NCBI GenBank assembly: GCA_000697475.1
Contig: JNEU01000476.1
Coordinates: 1-14,123, forward strand
DNA from: Lichtheimia corymbifera B2541
Lineage: Eukaryota > Mucoromycota > Mucoromycetes > Mucorales > Lichtheimiaceae
Length of the DNA: 14,123 bases
Reading direction: 5' to 3'
Made by a program: the position numbers and the translations under genes
Shown: piece after piece, positions 1 to 9,531 of the stretch
Layout: every line of letters starts with the position of its first letter
How positions within the stretch are numbered: the stretch's first letter is position 1
Notes under the pieces: model-generated
The model's database searches: none
Told to the model about the DNA's origin: nothing
Seen by the model: only the letters and a program-made list of their open reading frames with translations

Positions 1-31
1 TTTAACAACATATGATGTTACGATTGCGTAG

Positions 32-396
32 GTTGTCCCAAAGCCCATTGAGGACCTCTGTGTAAGTAACAGGATGCGTGTTATCGATCACTTTTACTAA
101 TATCATGTATACAAAAGATGGCATTTGGAGGCATTAGAGAATGCGCTGCAGTGGGTGCATTTAGCAAAAAGCGCGTGTATGAGCTCCCTCGTGCCTATAT
201 TGTCCCCGAGCCTGGTAATAATCAAGATCCGGAGAAGCTGGCCGAAGCCGTGGCTCAATTTGTGAATGAGCGTGTACCTGAAAAAGATTCCGAGTTGACT
301 GGTGGGGTTAAAGTTATTTCTGCTCTACCTCGTACAGCCGTAGGAAAAGTCAATAGGTTCGTCCTACGACAATGGGCTCAAGATGAGGTGGAATAA
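32..396 (+). CDS. Adenylate-forming enzyme (AMP-binding), C-terminal end only, gene truncated by window edge
   Basis: These are the last two exons of an AMP-dependent synthetase/ligase. Exon 32-61 (VVPKPIEDLC) follows an intron ending in AG at 30-31. Intron 62-117 starts GTAAGT, has a CTAAT-like branch site and ends AAAAG. Exon 118-396 ends in TAA. The ATG at 118 is an internal Met, not a start. The last exon is the small mobile C-terminal domain of the ANL superfamily. It ends with PRTAVGKVNRF, whose Lys is the expected catalytic residue for adenylation. No carrier-protein domain and no C-terminal peroxisomal SKL-type signal follow. The exon layout matches the complete paralog at 2764-4890, and 73 of 92 residues of the last exon are the same. 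The substrate cannot be told. The gene may be intact to the left of the window. Confidence 0.85.
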
Positions 397-421
397 ATGC
401 ATCTTTTCGATCAAGCATTAC

Positions 422-427
422 AATAAA
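422..427 (+). terminator. Poly(A) signal AATAAA of the first ligase gene
   Basis: AATAAA lies 26 nt after the TAA stop, a normal place for a fungal 3'-end signal. The match is short and could be chance. Confidence 0.4.
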
Positions 428-1043
428 GTTACCGGTTGCTATATCCATAATCCCCTTTGTAGTCATTCAAACCACTAAAAAGAATGCTTCCTTGAGATTA
501 CTTGGTTCTACATGTCATCGTTGGAATATGCAAAATGCAATCACAATGATTAACATAAATCTACACTTGGGTGGCCCGTGATGTTACTATAGTAGGAAGC
601 ATGCATTTTTGTACCGATGGCCTCTTTCTGAAAGGCAACTCTGACCTACATCCCATGTATGAAGAGTTGAAGGAGAGTTTGCATAGACAGCATTACGCCT
701 TGGCTCCTCCGACTTGATCCTTGTATATACGCCCCATCATTTTATCAGCTCATACATCAGTTTATCAATGCATCATCCTAAAAGTAGAGGTACCCACGCC
801 CACAGTGCGCAAAAAAATAAAAGGATGTTGTCGCCGCCCCATCATACTCCCATCGTTCTCTTTCCTTTGTCATACTTCTTTGGTTTCTTACAAGGTCAAA
901 TGTCCAAGGTTTGTGTATATCACATCTTTCAACCTGTGATTAAGTGCTGATCTTCGTGGACAGTTGTAGTGCTTTGTATCGTGGCCGTCATTATGATATT
1001 AGATCCTTATAATAAGTTAAAGCCTGATCATTTTACTTGATGA
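428..1043. other. Intergenic stretch with no recognised gene
   Basis: I see no convincing coding region, RNA gene or repeat here. Short open frames between 714 and 950 overlap one another in different frames and are low-complexity. They do not look like protein. Confidence 0.5.
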
Positions 1044-2165
1044 GTCACTGCTCATGCACGCTACTTTGTTACTTTCGAGATAGCAATCTCCCGTGATGCA
1101 TCTTCCAAAGTTGGTTTCGGTGCCATGGTGTACGTCGGGTGCTGCAATAGACATGGTACACACAGCAAAATCCTCCGCTAGAGGGAGCAATACTATCTTC
1201 GTCCACCTGGGAGCAAGGCACCATTCCAGGATTGGCGTTTTTACCAACCCAAGAATGGCAAGAAGCAAAAGATAGCTATTTACTACGTATGCCACGGATC
1301 AAAAAGAAGATCAAACTGCTACGATGAAGCACCTCTTTACGCATACAATCACTTTGCTATAAAGGAAGTAGAGTTGTCTGGCAACAATGCCGGCATATGG
1401 AAAGACTTATATAGTCCTCAAGTTAATTACACACGACATCCAGGTATATATGGAACGTTGCATGATAATTCCCTGGTGTATATACGATCGTTCGATGATC
1501 CCAAAGATGAAACTGCTTATATGCCTCCAAGAAGAAGAAGAAATAAGACATCATGGATCGGGTTTTTGGATCGCTAAAGCAGCAATTAATGGCTCAAAGG
1601 TAAGATCCGTACACACATACATATGATATGTATACATTACTTACAAAGTGGTCATAAGGTTCATGGGAAAAAATGACACCGATGCAGTTGGAGGTGTACG
1701 TATGATATGCTGGCCTTATTGATCCTTCGACAGGTAATAAGAAACTACGCTTATTATCCATCACACATCTTATACAATGTTTCAGGTATCGAAGAAACAT
1801 GAAAAGGAAGCGAATCACAGCCTTTCAATCAACCGGATCACCAACCGGACAGTGGATGACAACGGCAAACATATCCAACACCACCGGCATTATATTGAAA
1901 ACTGCCATTATGCCATCCTCAATCATGCGTTACTTGATTTCGACAAGAAATACCGGAATGATTGGCGAGGAAAGGCGATCCGGGCATCAAAGAGGATCAA
2001 TTTACATACGCAGAGCGATGCCTATGGTACCGAAAACATCAAAAGTTGTCGACAAAGAAAGCACGGATTCAGCTTCATCCTCCTGAATACTATCTACTGT
2101 ACCAATGGTCAAAAGGAAGCATCATCTGCAATAGAATGCTATTATTGATTGTAGACACACCTTGA
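1044..2165 (+). pseudogene. Broken coding-like region between the ligase paralogs, possibly a decayed transposase N-terminus
   Basis: One + frame runs from 1044 to 1577, broken only by TAG at 1179-1181. It reads like real protein: after the stop it contains FQDWRFYQPKNGKK, then IAIYYVCHGSKRRSNC, then LYSPQVNYTRHPGIYGTLHD. The sense continues after 1786, where a TTTCAG acceptor precedes GKHIQHHRHY and HYAILNHALLDFDKKYRNDW. About position 1960 the sensible frame shifts to one reading FTYAERCLWYRKHQKLS, ending in TGA at 2163-2165. A possible intron runs from GTAAGA at about 1599 to 1786. The C..C..H.H order recalls FAR1/FLYWCH-type zinc fingers of MULE transposases, but I cannot name the family with confidence. 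No clear start codon, one in-frame stop and at least one frame change point to decay. It could instead be a multi-exon gene that I cannot splice correctly. Confidence 0.35.
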
Positions 2166-2698
2166 TTCCTTGTATACCATATGCTTATTCTTATCCTGTG
2201 TGTTATACATAAAACATTCTTATCGAATCCCCTTGCAGTAACACCCAATCCCTTTGCGACCTGATGCATTCAAATCCTCATATATAAAAATGACCCGAGC
2301 AGCCATATGGGCTTTGTTGGACTTTACGGGTGTCTTTGTCATCGGGTTGCTAGTTCAAGACACTTCGCATTTTACATCCCAGCTTGTGCACCCTGCAATA
2401 GCTGTCATTTTATCTTTATTGGTTAGCATTGATCATGTTCGATCATCCATTTTAGTGCCCAGATTACTCAATTAGTCCTATAATACTGCATGAGAAGTCA
2501 AATCCACCCATACCTATTACCCGAGAAATAGAGCTACGATAACATATAACTGGTACGGCTGTTAAAGCTACATGTCTATGTGGCTGAATAAGGCTGAGGC
2601 AGTAATCGGGTCATGGTCATACTAAGCTTAAAATATTGTATATTGCTTCCTGACGATGTGATACATCACTAAGCCTTTTAACGACAATGCAGAATAGA
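2166..2698. other. Intergenic stretch upstream of the complete ligase gene
   Basis: No gene is supported. A 61-codon open frame from ATG 2290 to 2475 is hydrophobic but has no family signature and no good leader. The stretch presumably holds the upstream promoter of the ligase gene. Confidence 0.45.
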
Positions 2699-2709
2699 TA
2701 TATATAAAG
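2699..2709 (+). promoter_or_regulatory. TATA box of the complete ligase gene
   Basis: An alternating TA run ends in TATAAAG, with TATAAA at 2703-2708, 56 nt before the ATG at 2764. This would leave a very short leader. It is inferred from position and sequence only. Confidence 0.5.
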
Positions 2710-2763
2710 CGTGGTGCTCCCTAAACGCATTTGTCATCCCTTATCATTGCACAATATCTTTAA

Positions 2764-4890
2764 ATGCTTGAAGCAACAACAACACAACCAGAAAACTTGC
2801 ATCAACTTTTATTTGGTAGCACGAACCCCGTCGGTGGTTTGCCAGAGGATGAGCCTTTACTTATTGATGCGCACAACACGGATCGGTTTTATACCTTTTC
2901 CGACCTTCGCAACAATGTCCGTGCATTTGCACATGCCATCCTGGGTCCATCCTTCAATCTCAAGCAACGAGATGTCGTTTCTATCTGCTCTCCGAATGAC
3001 GTGTGTATTGCTTTCTTTTCAGTGCATTGCTCATGTGCTGACATTCTATTGCATAGATCGAGTATTATGCCGCTTTTCACGGTACTATTGCAGCAGGTAT
3101 AGTAAACAGCTTTTTACTCCTCGAATAAGGATAATTGACGTTGCATCTATAGGATGTATCGCTTGCCCCTTGAGAGCTTTCATGACATCAGATGAGATCG
3201 CCGCTCTTTTTCATATCAGCAATCCTAAGCTTATCATTGGTCATCCAAGTACGGTGCAGCTTTTGCAAGACGCGCTAAAGTCATATGGAAAGGAATTACC
3301 AGTGCTTGTCATGGCAACCACCGAGGCACCAGCAGGAACACAGCTTTTTTCGGATTTCTTAAAGCCGACTGAACGCCAACAAGAGCCATTGCCATCTATT
3401 TCACCCGAATCCCCATCGCACCTTTTGTGCACGTCAGGTACCACAGGAGCTTATAAGCTGGTCAGCACAAGGTAAGAGGATAGCATGATGATACATGGAT
3501 ACACGATTAAATGTGGGATCATAGCCATGACATCGAAGTGCAACGCACGCTCTTGATGCAGTTAGGCGGCGATCAACCATTCTTTGCCGGCAAAAAAGAA
3601 GTCAATGTGCTCACATGTGGTAACTTTGGAAGTTCGCACAACATCATCAGCTCGCAACTGTCATGGATTTATGGCCGAATTCGTCAATATATCACTGACA
3701 GCATGGATGAAGAGGTGATTTTACGCTATTTGAGCAAGTACAAATGCATTACTCCCAACATGCTTCCTTCCTTCGTCGTCGCTCGGTTGGTGGATCGTGT
3801 CGAACAATTGAAACAGGCGGGTGATGAGTCACTTGACTTGTCTTCACTCAGGATCATTGGTTCTGTTGGCCAGCCCTTGGACCCCAAAGTGATTCAACGC
3901 GCATCAAAAGTATTGCCAGGCACATTCGTGGTACTCATCTTTGGCTCAACGGAAAGTGGGTTCATGTTCATGCCAACAATTGATGGAGGATACCCAAGTA
4001 AGTAGCTCACATGGTCCAAAAATGCACCTTGCTGACGATTGAATGTAATCTAGCGTACGAAGGCAAATATACGCGTGAGGGTGATGATCGATTCGAATTC
4101 AAGCTGGTGGATGAAAACGGCCAAGGTTGGTTATTAGACATTGTCCATAGGCAAAAAGGCTGACATGACATGTCGCGTATCATAGTTGTTCCACGTGGAT
4201 GTCAAGGCGAGCTTCTTTTCCGATCCCCCATGATTATCAAGGTATGCATGTACTTTCCGCTGTTTCCTTCAACTATGCCACTCATAATATTTGATCCTTG
4301 CTTTAGGAATACTACAATAATCCAGAAAAGACAGCCGAGTCTTTCGATAAGGAAGGATTCTTTCGCACAAGTGATATATTTGTAATGGATGAGCATGATA
4401 AAGTACATTGGCTTGGACGTTCATCCGAGAGAATCAAGACCAGTAACAAGCCGGTAAGATGATCAAACATATTTTTTCTGGGATTACACAGTGCATTGAC
4501 GATAGGGTATCATGGATGATAGGTTGTCCCAAAGCCAATCGAGGATCTCTGTGTAAGTAGGCATGGTAGCATCACGTGATATATCTTTTTGCTCATACGT
4601 ATCTACAAAAGATGGCATTTGGTGGCATCAAGGACTGTGCTGTTGTGGGTGCATTCAGCAAAAAACGTGTTTATGAACTTCCAACAGCCTATATCGTGCT
4701 CGAGGATGATAATCATCAAGATAAGGAAAAGCTGGCTGAAGCCGTAGCCCGGTTTGTCAACGAGCGGGTGCCTGATGAGGATTCCCGGTTAACTGGTGGT
4801 GTCAAGGTTATCCCAGAGCTTCCACGTACACATGTTGGCAAGGTCAATAGATTCAAGTTGCGTCAATGGGCACAAGATGATATTGAGTAG
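2764..4890 (+). CDS. Stand-alone adenylate-forming enzyme (AMP-binding acyl-CoA ligase-like), nine exons, 550 aa
   Basis: Hand-spliced exons are 2764-3000, 3057-3096, 3153-3471, 3525-3997, 4054-4125, 4186-4241, 4307-4453, 4523-4552 and 4612-4890. All introns are GT-AG, 53-69 nt, and the 1653 nt stay in frame. The length fits a 4-coumarate-CoA ligase-like enzyme, which activates a carboxylic acid with ATP to an acyl-AMP. Visible core motifs are TSGTTG (186-191) with K194, FGSTE (338-342), TSD (420-422) with the ribose-binding Asp, GRSSERIK (436-443), and PRTHVGKVNRF with catalytic K535. Variants are YKL in place of the usual PKG after the phosphate loop, and TSD in place of TGD. There is no carrier or reductase domain and no C-terminal peroxisomal signal. 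It is a tandem paralog of the gene ending at 396. The acid substrate is unknown. The start at 2764 is the only Met that gives a normal N-terminus. Confidence 0.88.
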
Positions 4891-4927
4891 AGAGCTGAAA
4901 CAAGCGAGGAATGTCTGTGACACCTGT

Positions 4928-4933
4928 AATAAA
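4928..4933 (+). terminator. Poly(A) signal AATAAA of the complete ligase gene
   Basis: AATAAA lies 38 nt after the TAG stop. It is plausible as the 3'-end signal. Confidence 0.4.
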
Positions 4934-5087
4934 CCACATGGCAGTGTTGTTCTATCTAAAGATCACATGTCACGCCAACATCTTTTTATTGAAATCAACC
5001 AATTGGATACGGGGACTTTACAACAAGACGCAGTTATATCTATCCATCTACTGCTGACATGATCTTATCCATAAAAGTCTCGAGGGT

Positions 5088-5111
5088 TGTGTGCGTGCGC
5101 ATGTGTATAAA
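5088..5111 (+). promoter_or_regulatory. Alternating purine-pyrimidine tract running into a TATA box, upstream of the F-box gene
   Basis: Positions 5088-5109 alternate strictly between pyrimidine and purine (mainly TG/CG steps). The tract merges into TATAAA at 5106-5111, about 175 nt before the F-box ATG. Such tracts can form Z-DNA. Between here and the ATG the leader is pyrimidine-rich, which is common in fungal promoters. A promoter role is inferred. Confidence 0.4.
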
Positions 5112-5285
5112 CCCGACGCATGATAGGTATTCGGGGTCTCATCCAATGAGCGTGGCTGTAGTAAGAGCTGAGAGGTAAATCATTTTGTAAAGGTGGAGGC
5201 CCAACCGACCTTGTTCTTTTCCCTTTTCTTGTGTATATTTCCCACTTGTTTTTCTCTCTCCCTTTCTTCTCATTCACAACTACAA

Positions 5286-6703
5286 ATGCTTCATGACCCT
5301 GACGACATTGTAAAGATACCTCGTGCCGAGTATGTCCAATGGTGCAGAGAACGACTGGATCAGTTCCATTACAATGCAACACCCTTCATGTCACCAAGTA
5401 GTAGTAATTCTGCAGCAGATTCAACGATGAACACCAATAACCGATCACCTACTGGGTCCCGCTTTGGATACGCTTTGCCCCATGAGATATTACTCGAAGT
5501 ATTTGGATACCACAAAGAATCGCAGTCGACATTATATGCAGTATCGCTTGTGTGCCGGCAGTGGATGCTATGTGTGACACCGTTGCTATATCGTCATGTC
5601 AGGATTTGGGATACGTATCGATGGGCAACATTTATTCTCACATTGACACGCGACAAACGATCGTACAACTATGGAAAGCTTGTGTCAACGCTCAATCTTG
5701 CAAATGACAACGTGGGCGCATTGTATGGTAAGTTGGGATCTCGGGTTATACAACGATCGGGATCATGCTACTGGAGTTGACGTACTACTACGCAAGGGCC
5801 ACACTGCTTACATCCTTTTTTATTCTTAGGTCTAAATCATAACCATGTTCAACTCATGAACTTTGATACCAGTGATGATACCAGTACTACTACAATCACA
5901 ACATTATCCACAATCTTGACCGAACGGAGGGCATCACGAGATGAAGGACATGGCAGCAGAAACCATGGAAACAATCCAGCAACGACGACAACGACTACCA
6001 CCACTACTACGACAGCAGGAGCAAATGGCACAAGGGAACAGCAGGTGTTTGTGACAACGTCATCACTTATGCAAATGGCAAACACGTGCAAAGGCTTGAC
6101 GCATTTGGATCTGTCATTGACTTCGATTGTGTACGACAGCTTGATTGTGGAAACAGGCGAATACCTATCGACCTTACAAAACTACGCTGTACAGCCAGGG
6201 TTGACTCAAAAGTTGATTCCCATGGATCGTGTTATTGAAGTTATTGGTGAAGAGTGTCCAAACTTGAGACAAGTGATCATGCAGCGCTGCGACTGGGGCT
6301 CGGCTCAAATCATTTGGTGGTGGGTGTCGCATTGTCGAAACTTGGCTCTCCTCGATGCTCGTGGCTGTAACAAATGCACCGTCAAAGAACTCGTCATTCG
6401 CCCTCTGGAAGGTGTGATTTATGTTGAGGATACAAGGCGACCTGCATCAGAAGAAGAATTCGAGGACGAACAACATCAGGATGGTAAGAGATTAAAAGAA
6501 AGAGATGACACACAAAGTTGACATTGCATATCTATCTAGGCTATTTTGATACCAGTGTGCAACCACCAAGATGGGTACCAGCGGCACCAGCCTTGTTAGC
6601 TCACACGGAGTCTGTTCCGGTGCCTCTTAGACAAGTAGTCCACCATATCATTTCAGAAGCAAAGGAGCTTGGTGCTAGTGATCTCGGTTGGTTCAATGCG
6701 TAA
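5286..6703 (+). CDS. F-box protein with leucine-rich-repeat-like segments, three exons, 419 aa
   Basis: Exons are 5286-5727, 5830-6483 and 6540-6703, with GT-AG introns of 102 and 56 nt; the joined 1260 nt stay in frame. The F-box lies at about residues 61-107. It opens with ALPHEILLEVF, then has SLVCRQW and PLLYRHVRI, the usual Skp1-binding pattern. Later segments of the form CxxLxxLDL (CKGLTHLDLSLTSI, CPNLRQVIMQRC, CRNLALLDARGC) resemble cysteine-containing leucine-rich repeats, which in this class bind the substrate. The expected role is substrate adaptor of an SCF ubiquitin ligase; the target is unknown. A Thr run of about 11 residues in exon 2 and an acidic stretch at the end of exon 2 break up the repeats. 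The ATG at 5286 follows a pyrimidine-rich leader. The frame stays open upstream to 5193 but has no ATG before 5286. Confidence 0.85.
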
Positions 6704-7033
6704 TCCATATTTCAATCCCTTGTTGTATATATATTATTGCCTATTAGTAAATACATTCACCCACTTTGCTTTGCTCTCTGTTACTATTTGTGCAACACCT
6801 TTTCCCTATCCCGCCTATGCATATTGCATTGCTCTCTTAAAGTTGTACTTTTACCAACATTTTCTCATCAACTTACACGCACATTGCATGTTTGTTTTGT
6901 CTCTAAAAGATCATAAACACCACAAACGCGTCAAAAGCAAAAAAGTTAAATTCATGGTTCCTTCACACTCATTTCTCAACCATCTTTGTTCTTCTTCTTT
7001 CACATTACACACTCACACTCATTTGCTGTGACC
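6704..7033. other. Intergenic region, 3' end of the F-box gene and promoter/leader of the channel gene
   Basis: AT- and pyrimidine-rich, with no gene of its own. The last 80 nt are CT- and CA-rich (for example ACACTCACACTCA), like the leader of the F-box gene. No exact AATAAA follows the F-box stop. Confidence 0.5.
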
Positions 7034-9189
7034 ATGTCTACAGAAGAAACCAATGGCAAGGGCCAGCAACATGATGATGCTGATGAGCGTACAGCCTTGA
7101 TACAATCATCGACTCAATCCTACTCTACTCAAGAACAACAGCAGCAGCAACAGCAGGAGCAAGAAATCTTGACATCAGTAGTGGATGTTGAGGCTGGTGT
7201 TGGCACAAGTACTGTAGAACAAGAGGAACGTCCCATGGTATCTGAAGTGCTGATGACCAAGACCGTAAAGAAAGTAATTCGTCAACACAGAAGAGCTCAA
7301 GTGTACATTTCGGAGCAATCATCATCAACATCCAGCAGCAGTAAACGCGTCAGCAAGAATACTACTACTACCACCAACACTTCCCCAGTCGCACTTTTGC
7401 AACGACGTGGTAGCAACACAAGTAGTAGCAGTAGCAGTAGCAGCGATAGCAGCAGTTCATCTAGCAGTGATGAGGAAGGAAATCAGCGAGTGCCTATTGG
7501 CAATGGACATCAACGCGTACGTAAGCGTGATCAAATCAAGAACGCCCTCAAAAGTGCCACTCAGCAATGGAAGGATAAACATGGCTGGTCAAGTTCATTG
7601 TTTCTTCAACGTCAGGGAGGCAATAATCAGCAACAACAACAGCATGCTGTGGATTCGAGTGAGGAGCCCTTACCACCTCTTCCAGTTACGCCATTGACAC
7701 TACCACCCGTGGAAGTGGATATTTATCGTGTCACCGGTGTTGCATCCGTGTGTACCTTGTTGGCTATGGCGAAGAAAAGCGATGAAAAAACACAACGATT
7801 GGCTATATCTACATTGCATCACAGTATCAAGGCAACGGCTCATACACGACCCATGATTTTACGTGAAGTGCTTCTTAGACCTCATCTCAAAGGGCTTTGT
7901 GCATTGGAGTGGGCGGTCGAGAATGAATGTCACCTGTTTTTGTCGGATCGCCTTGTTCAATCCGTGATGCATGTAAGTCTCATCCCCTCTCTTTTTTCCT
8001 TTTGTTTCATGTATCATCATCATCCATTCCCACGCTAAACTTTTTACCTCTCTGATAATAGGATGCATGGTGGATGTATGGTGCTTCAGATGACTGGAAT
8101 AAGCAAAAACCGGAACAACACCCGTATGCTGTATGGAGCCCTTACCAATGGATGCCTGATTATTTCGCAAGATGGGCATCACCACGTTACCAAGCACTGG
8201 CGGGGGTGGCATGTGGTATCGTCTATTTGGCTTTGCACCTAGCAACTGTTGCCAACGTTGATTATCAAGGCACCAACCACGTGCATCCATTTGAATACGC
8301 GTACTATGTCTTTGTCTCCTCGGATGCTTTACTTTTCTTTACCTGCACCCTTGTTCATCCCTTGATAGCTGCACGTCAGCCATCCAGCTATGTCACGTTG
8401 ACCACTGTGGGCTTATTGGTATCATCATTTGTGGTACGCTTTGTGGGTCTCTTTGCTATCCATAATCTTGAACGACAAGCACACCTTTTGTATTGGTCAT
8501 ATACACTACTTGCATGGGCAACACCACTCATGTTCTTCCGTGTGGTGCTTTGGCATGACAACCTATGCTGGAATGTATACAAGGCACGCTTCCTGGTGGG
8601 ACGATGTGTTGTCGAGGCATTATGGGCTATTGGTCTCGGTGTAATGGCACTTGTTGCTTTCTGGCTTGGATTAGCTGCTTTGCAACGTGATGATACGAGT
8701 GTATGGGCTATGCTCAGATACCTTGCATTGGGTGCATTACATGCTCCTGCCATTGCCGAAACGCTTTACTTTCAACCTGTTGCTGCCGGTATCATGCTCT
8801 TTGTCTATCTTGTTGTGATGGTTCTTCTTGTGGGTTCATTGATTGTAGCTTCTGTGCTTACTACTCTCATTGCTACTTATCCACATCTCGATACTGAGCA
8901 CAACAAATTTCTTGCACGACGTGCATCCTGTCGCCCCAGCTATGGTGTGTTTATTCCCAACTTTGCTATTGGACTTGTCATTGGTGCGGTGCGTCTTTTG
9001 TTTACCAAAGTATTCAAGATGGATCCCAACTCATCGAGTTGTGTTCTCTGGCTCGATCGCATTCACCAAGTTCTGTGGTTCATCGTCTTTTTACCGGTCA
9101 TTGTGCTTGTAGCATTGATTGAAGGCATTGTATTCTTATATCACAAGATCAGATACTCTTTGTCCTCAGGTTACCATCAAATCAAATGA
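7034..9189 (+). CDS. YVC1: Yvc1-like TRP-type vacuolar cation channel homolog, two exons, 688 aa
   Basis: Exons are 7034-7972 and 8062-9189, with one GT-AG intron of 89 nt in phase 0. Residues 1-230 are low-complexity: Gln-rich near 35-46, then Ser-rich. They include the acidic dileucine DERTALI at 17-23, a vacuole/late-endosome sorting signal. Residues about 230-316 match the cytosolic N-domain of yeast Yvc1, a vacuolar Ca2+-release channel, including LRPHLKGLCALEWAVEN. Hydrophobic segments then fit S1 (358-380), S2 (390-417), S3 (423-447), S4 (458-477, with ATPLMFFRVVLW), S5 (491-519), pore loop (about 527-550) and S6 (551-585). RPSYGVFIPNF and a last hydrophobic segment (648-673) also match Yvc1 order, as does the total length (about 675 in yeast). 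The pore loop is divergent, with no acidic residue where Yvc1 has GSFDVFE. The match is from recognition, not a search. ATG 7034 is in good context (GACCATG). Confidence 0.75.
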
Positions 9190-9194
9190 ATAAA
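9189..9194 (+). terminator. Poly(A) signal AATAAA overlapping the channel stop codon
   Basis: AATAAA begins at the last base of the TGA stop (TGAATAAAAG). If used, it would give an unusually short 3' untranslated region. Other signals may lie in the 340-bp spacer before the next gene. Confidence 0.35.
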
Positions 9195-9433
9195 AGTATG
9201 AATGGATCATTTATTCCTGCAATATTATATGTTGATGTGAAGCTAACCAATGATGTGCTATCTAATGAACGTGCACGCAGCGCGGCTGTTGAAAATCGTC
9301 GTATCACACACACATGTATCAAACAACGTCTTCCCCTGTTTTCGGCTTTTTCTTTAACAAGCTTGCCCCTGTTTTTCGATTGGAGACAAGGCACCACTAT
9401 ACATTGACATTCCCAGGGTAGGATCGCAAGCCA

Positions 9434-9453
9434 TTTTATCCTGGGGGATAAAA
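9434..9453. promoter_or_regulatory. Inverted pair of GATAA sites upstream of the ArfGAP gene
   Basis: TTTTATCC and GGATAAAA form a perfect 8-bp inverted repeat round a 4-nt centre, about 80 nt before the ATG at 9532. Each arm contains a GATAA core, as bound by fungal GATA factors. A regulatory role is inference. Confidence 0.3.
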
Positions 9454-9531
9454 CGCAGAATGGGACAGCAATGGGCGATAACAACGAATGAACAAAAACA
9501 CATCAGGAGTTAGCAAGTACCAAATTTGACC

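Noticed and set aside
118..396. Small independent 92-aa gene starting at ATG 118
   Set aside because: The ATG follows a perfect AAAAG acceptor, and upstream exon 32-61 joins in frame to rebuild the ligase core seen in the paralog. It is a last exon.
1017..1295. Minus-strand 92-aa open frame
   Set aside because: It lies antisense to the more convincing Cys/His-containing + frame and shows no motif.
2290..2475. 61-aa hydrophobic protein
   Set aside because: No family signature, no clear leader and no conserved motif. An AT-rich stretch can give this by chance.
2711..3475. 254-aa protein read straight through 2711-3475
   Set aside because: Only the second half is protein-like. The first half is the wrong frame of exon 1 plus two introns; the spliced model restores the ligase family throughout.
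4571..4580. ATCACGTGAT palindrome as an E-box regulatory site
   Set aside because: It lies inside the last intron of the ligase gene, far from any start, so a promoter role is unlikely.
5065..5382. Minus-strand 105-aa open frame over the F-box leader
   Set aside because: It overlaps the start of the F-box gene on the other strand and is low-complexity with no signature.
8388..8753. Minus-strand 121-aa open frame inside the channel gene
   Set aside because: Shadow of the membrane segments on the coding strand.
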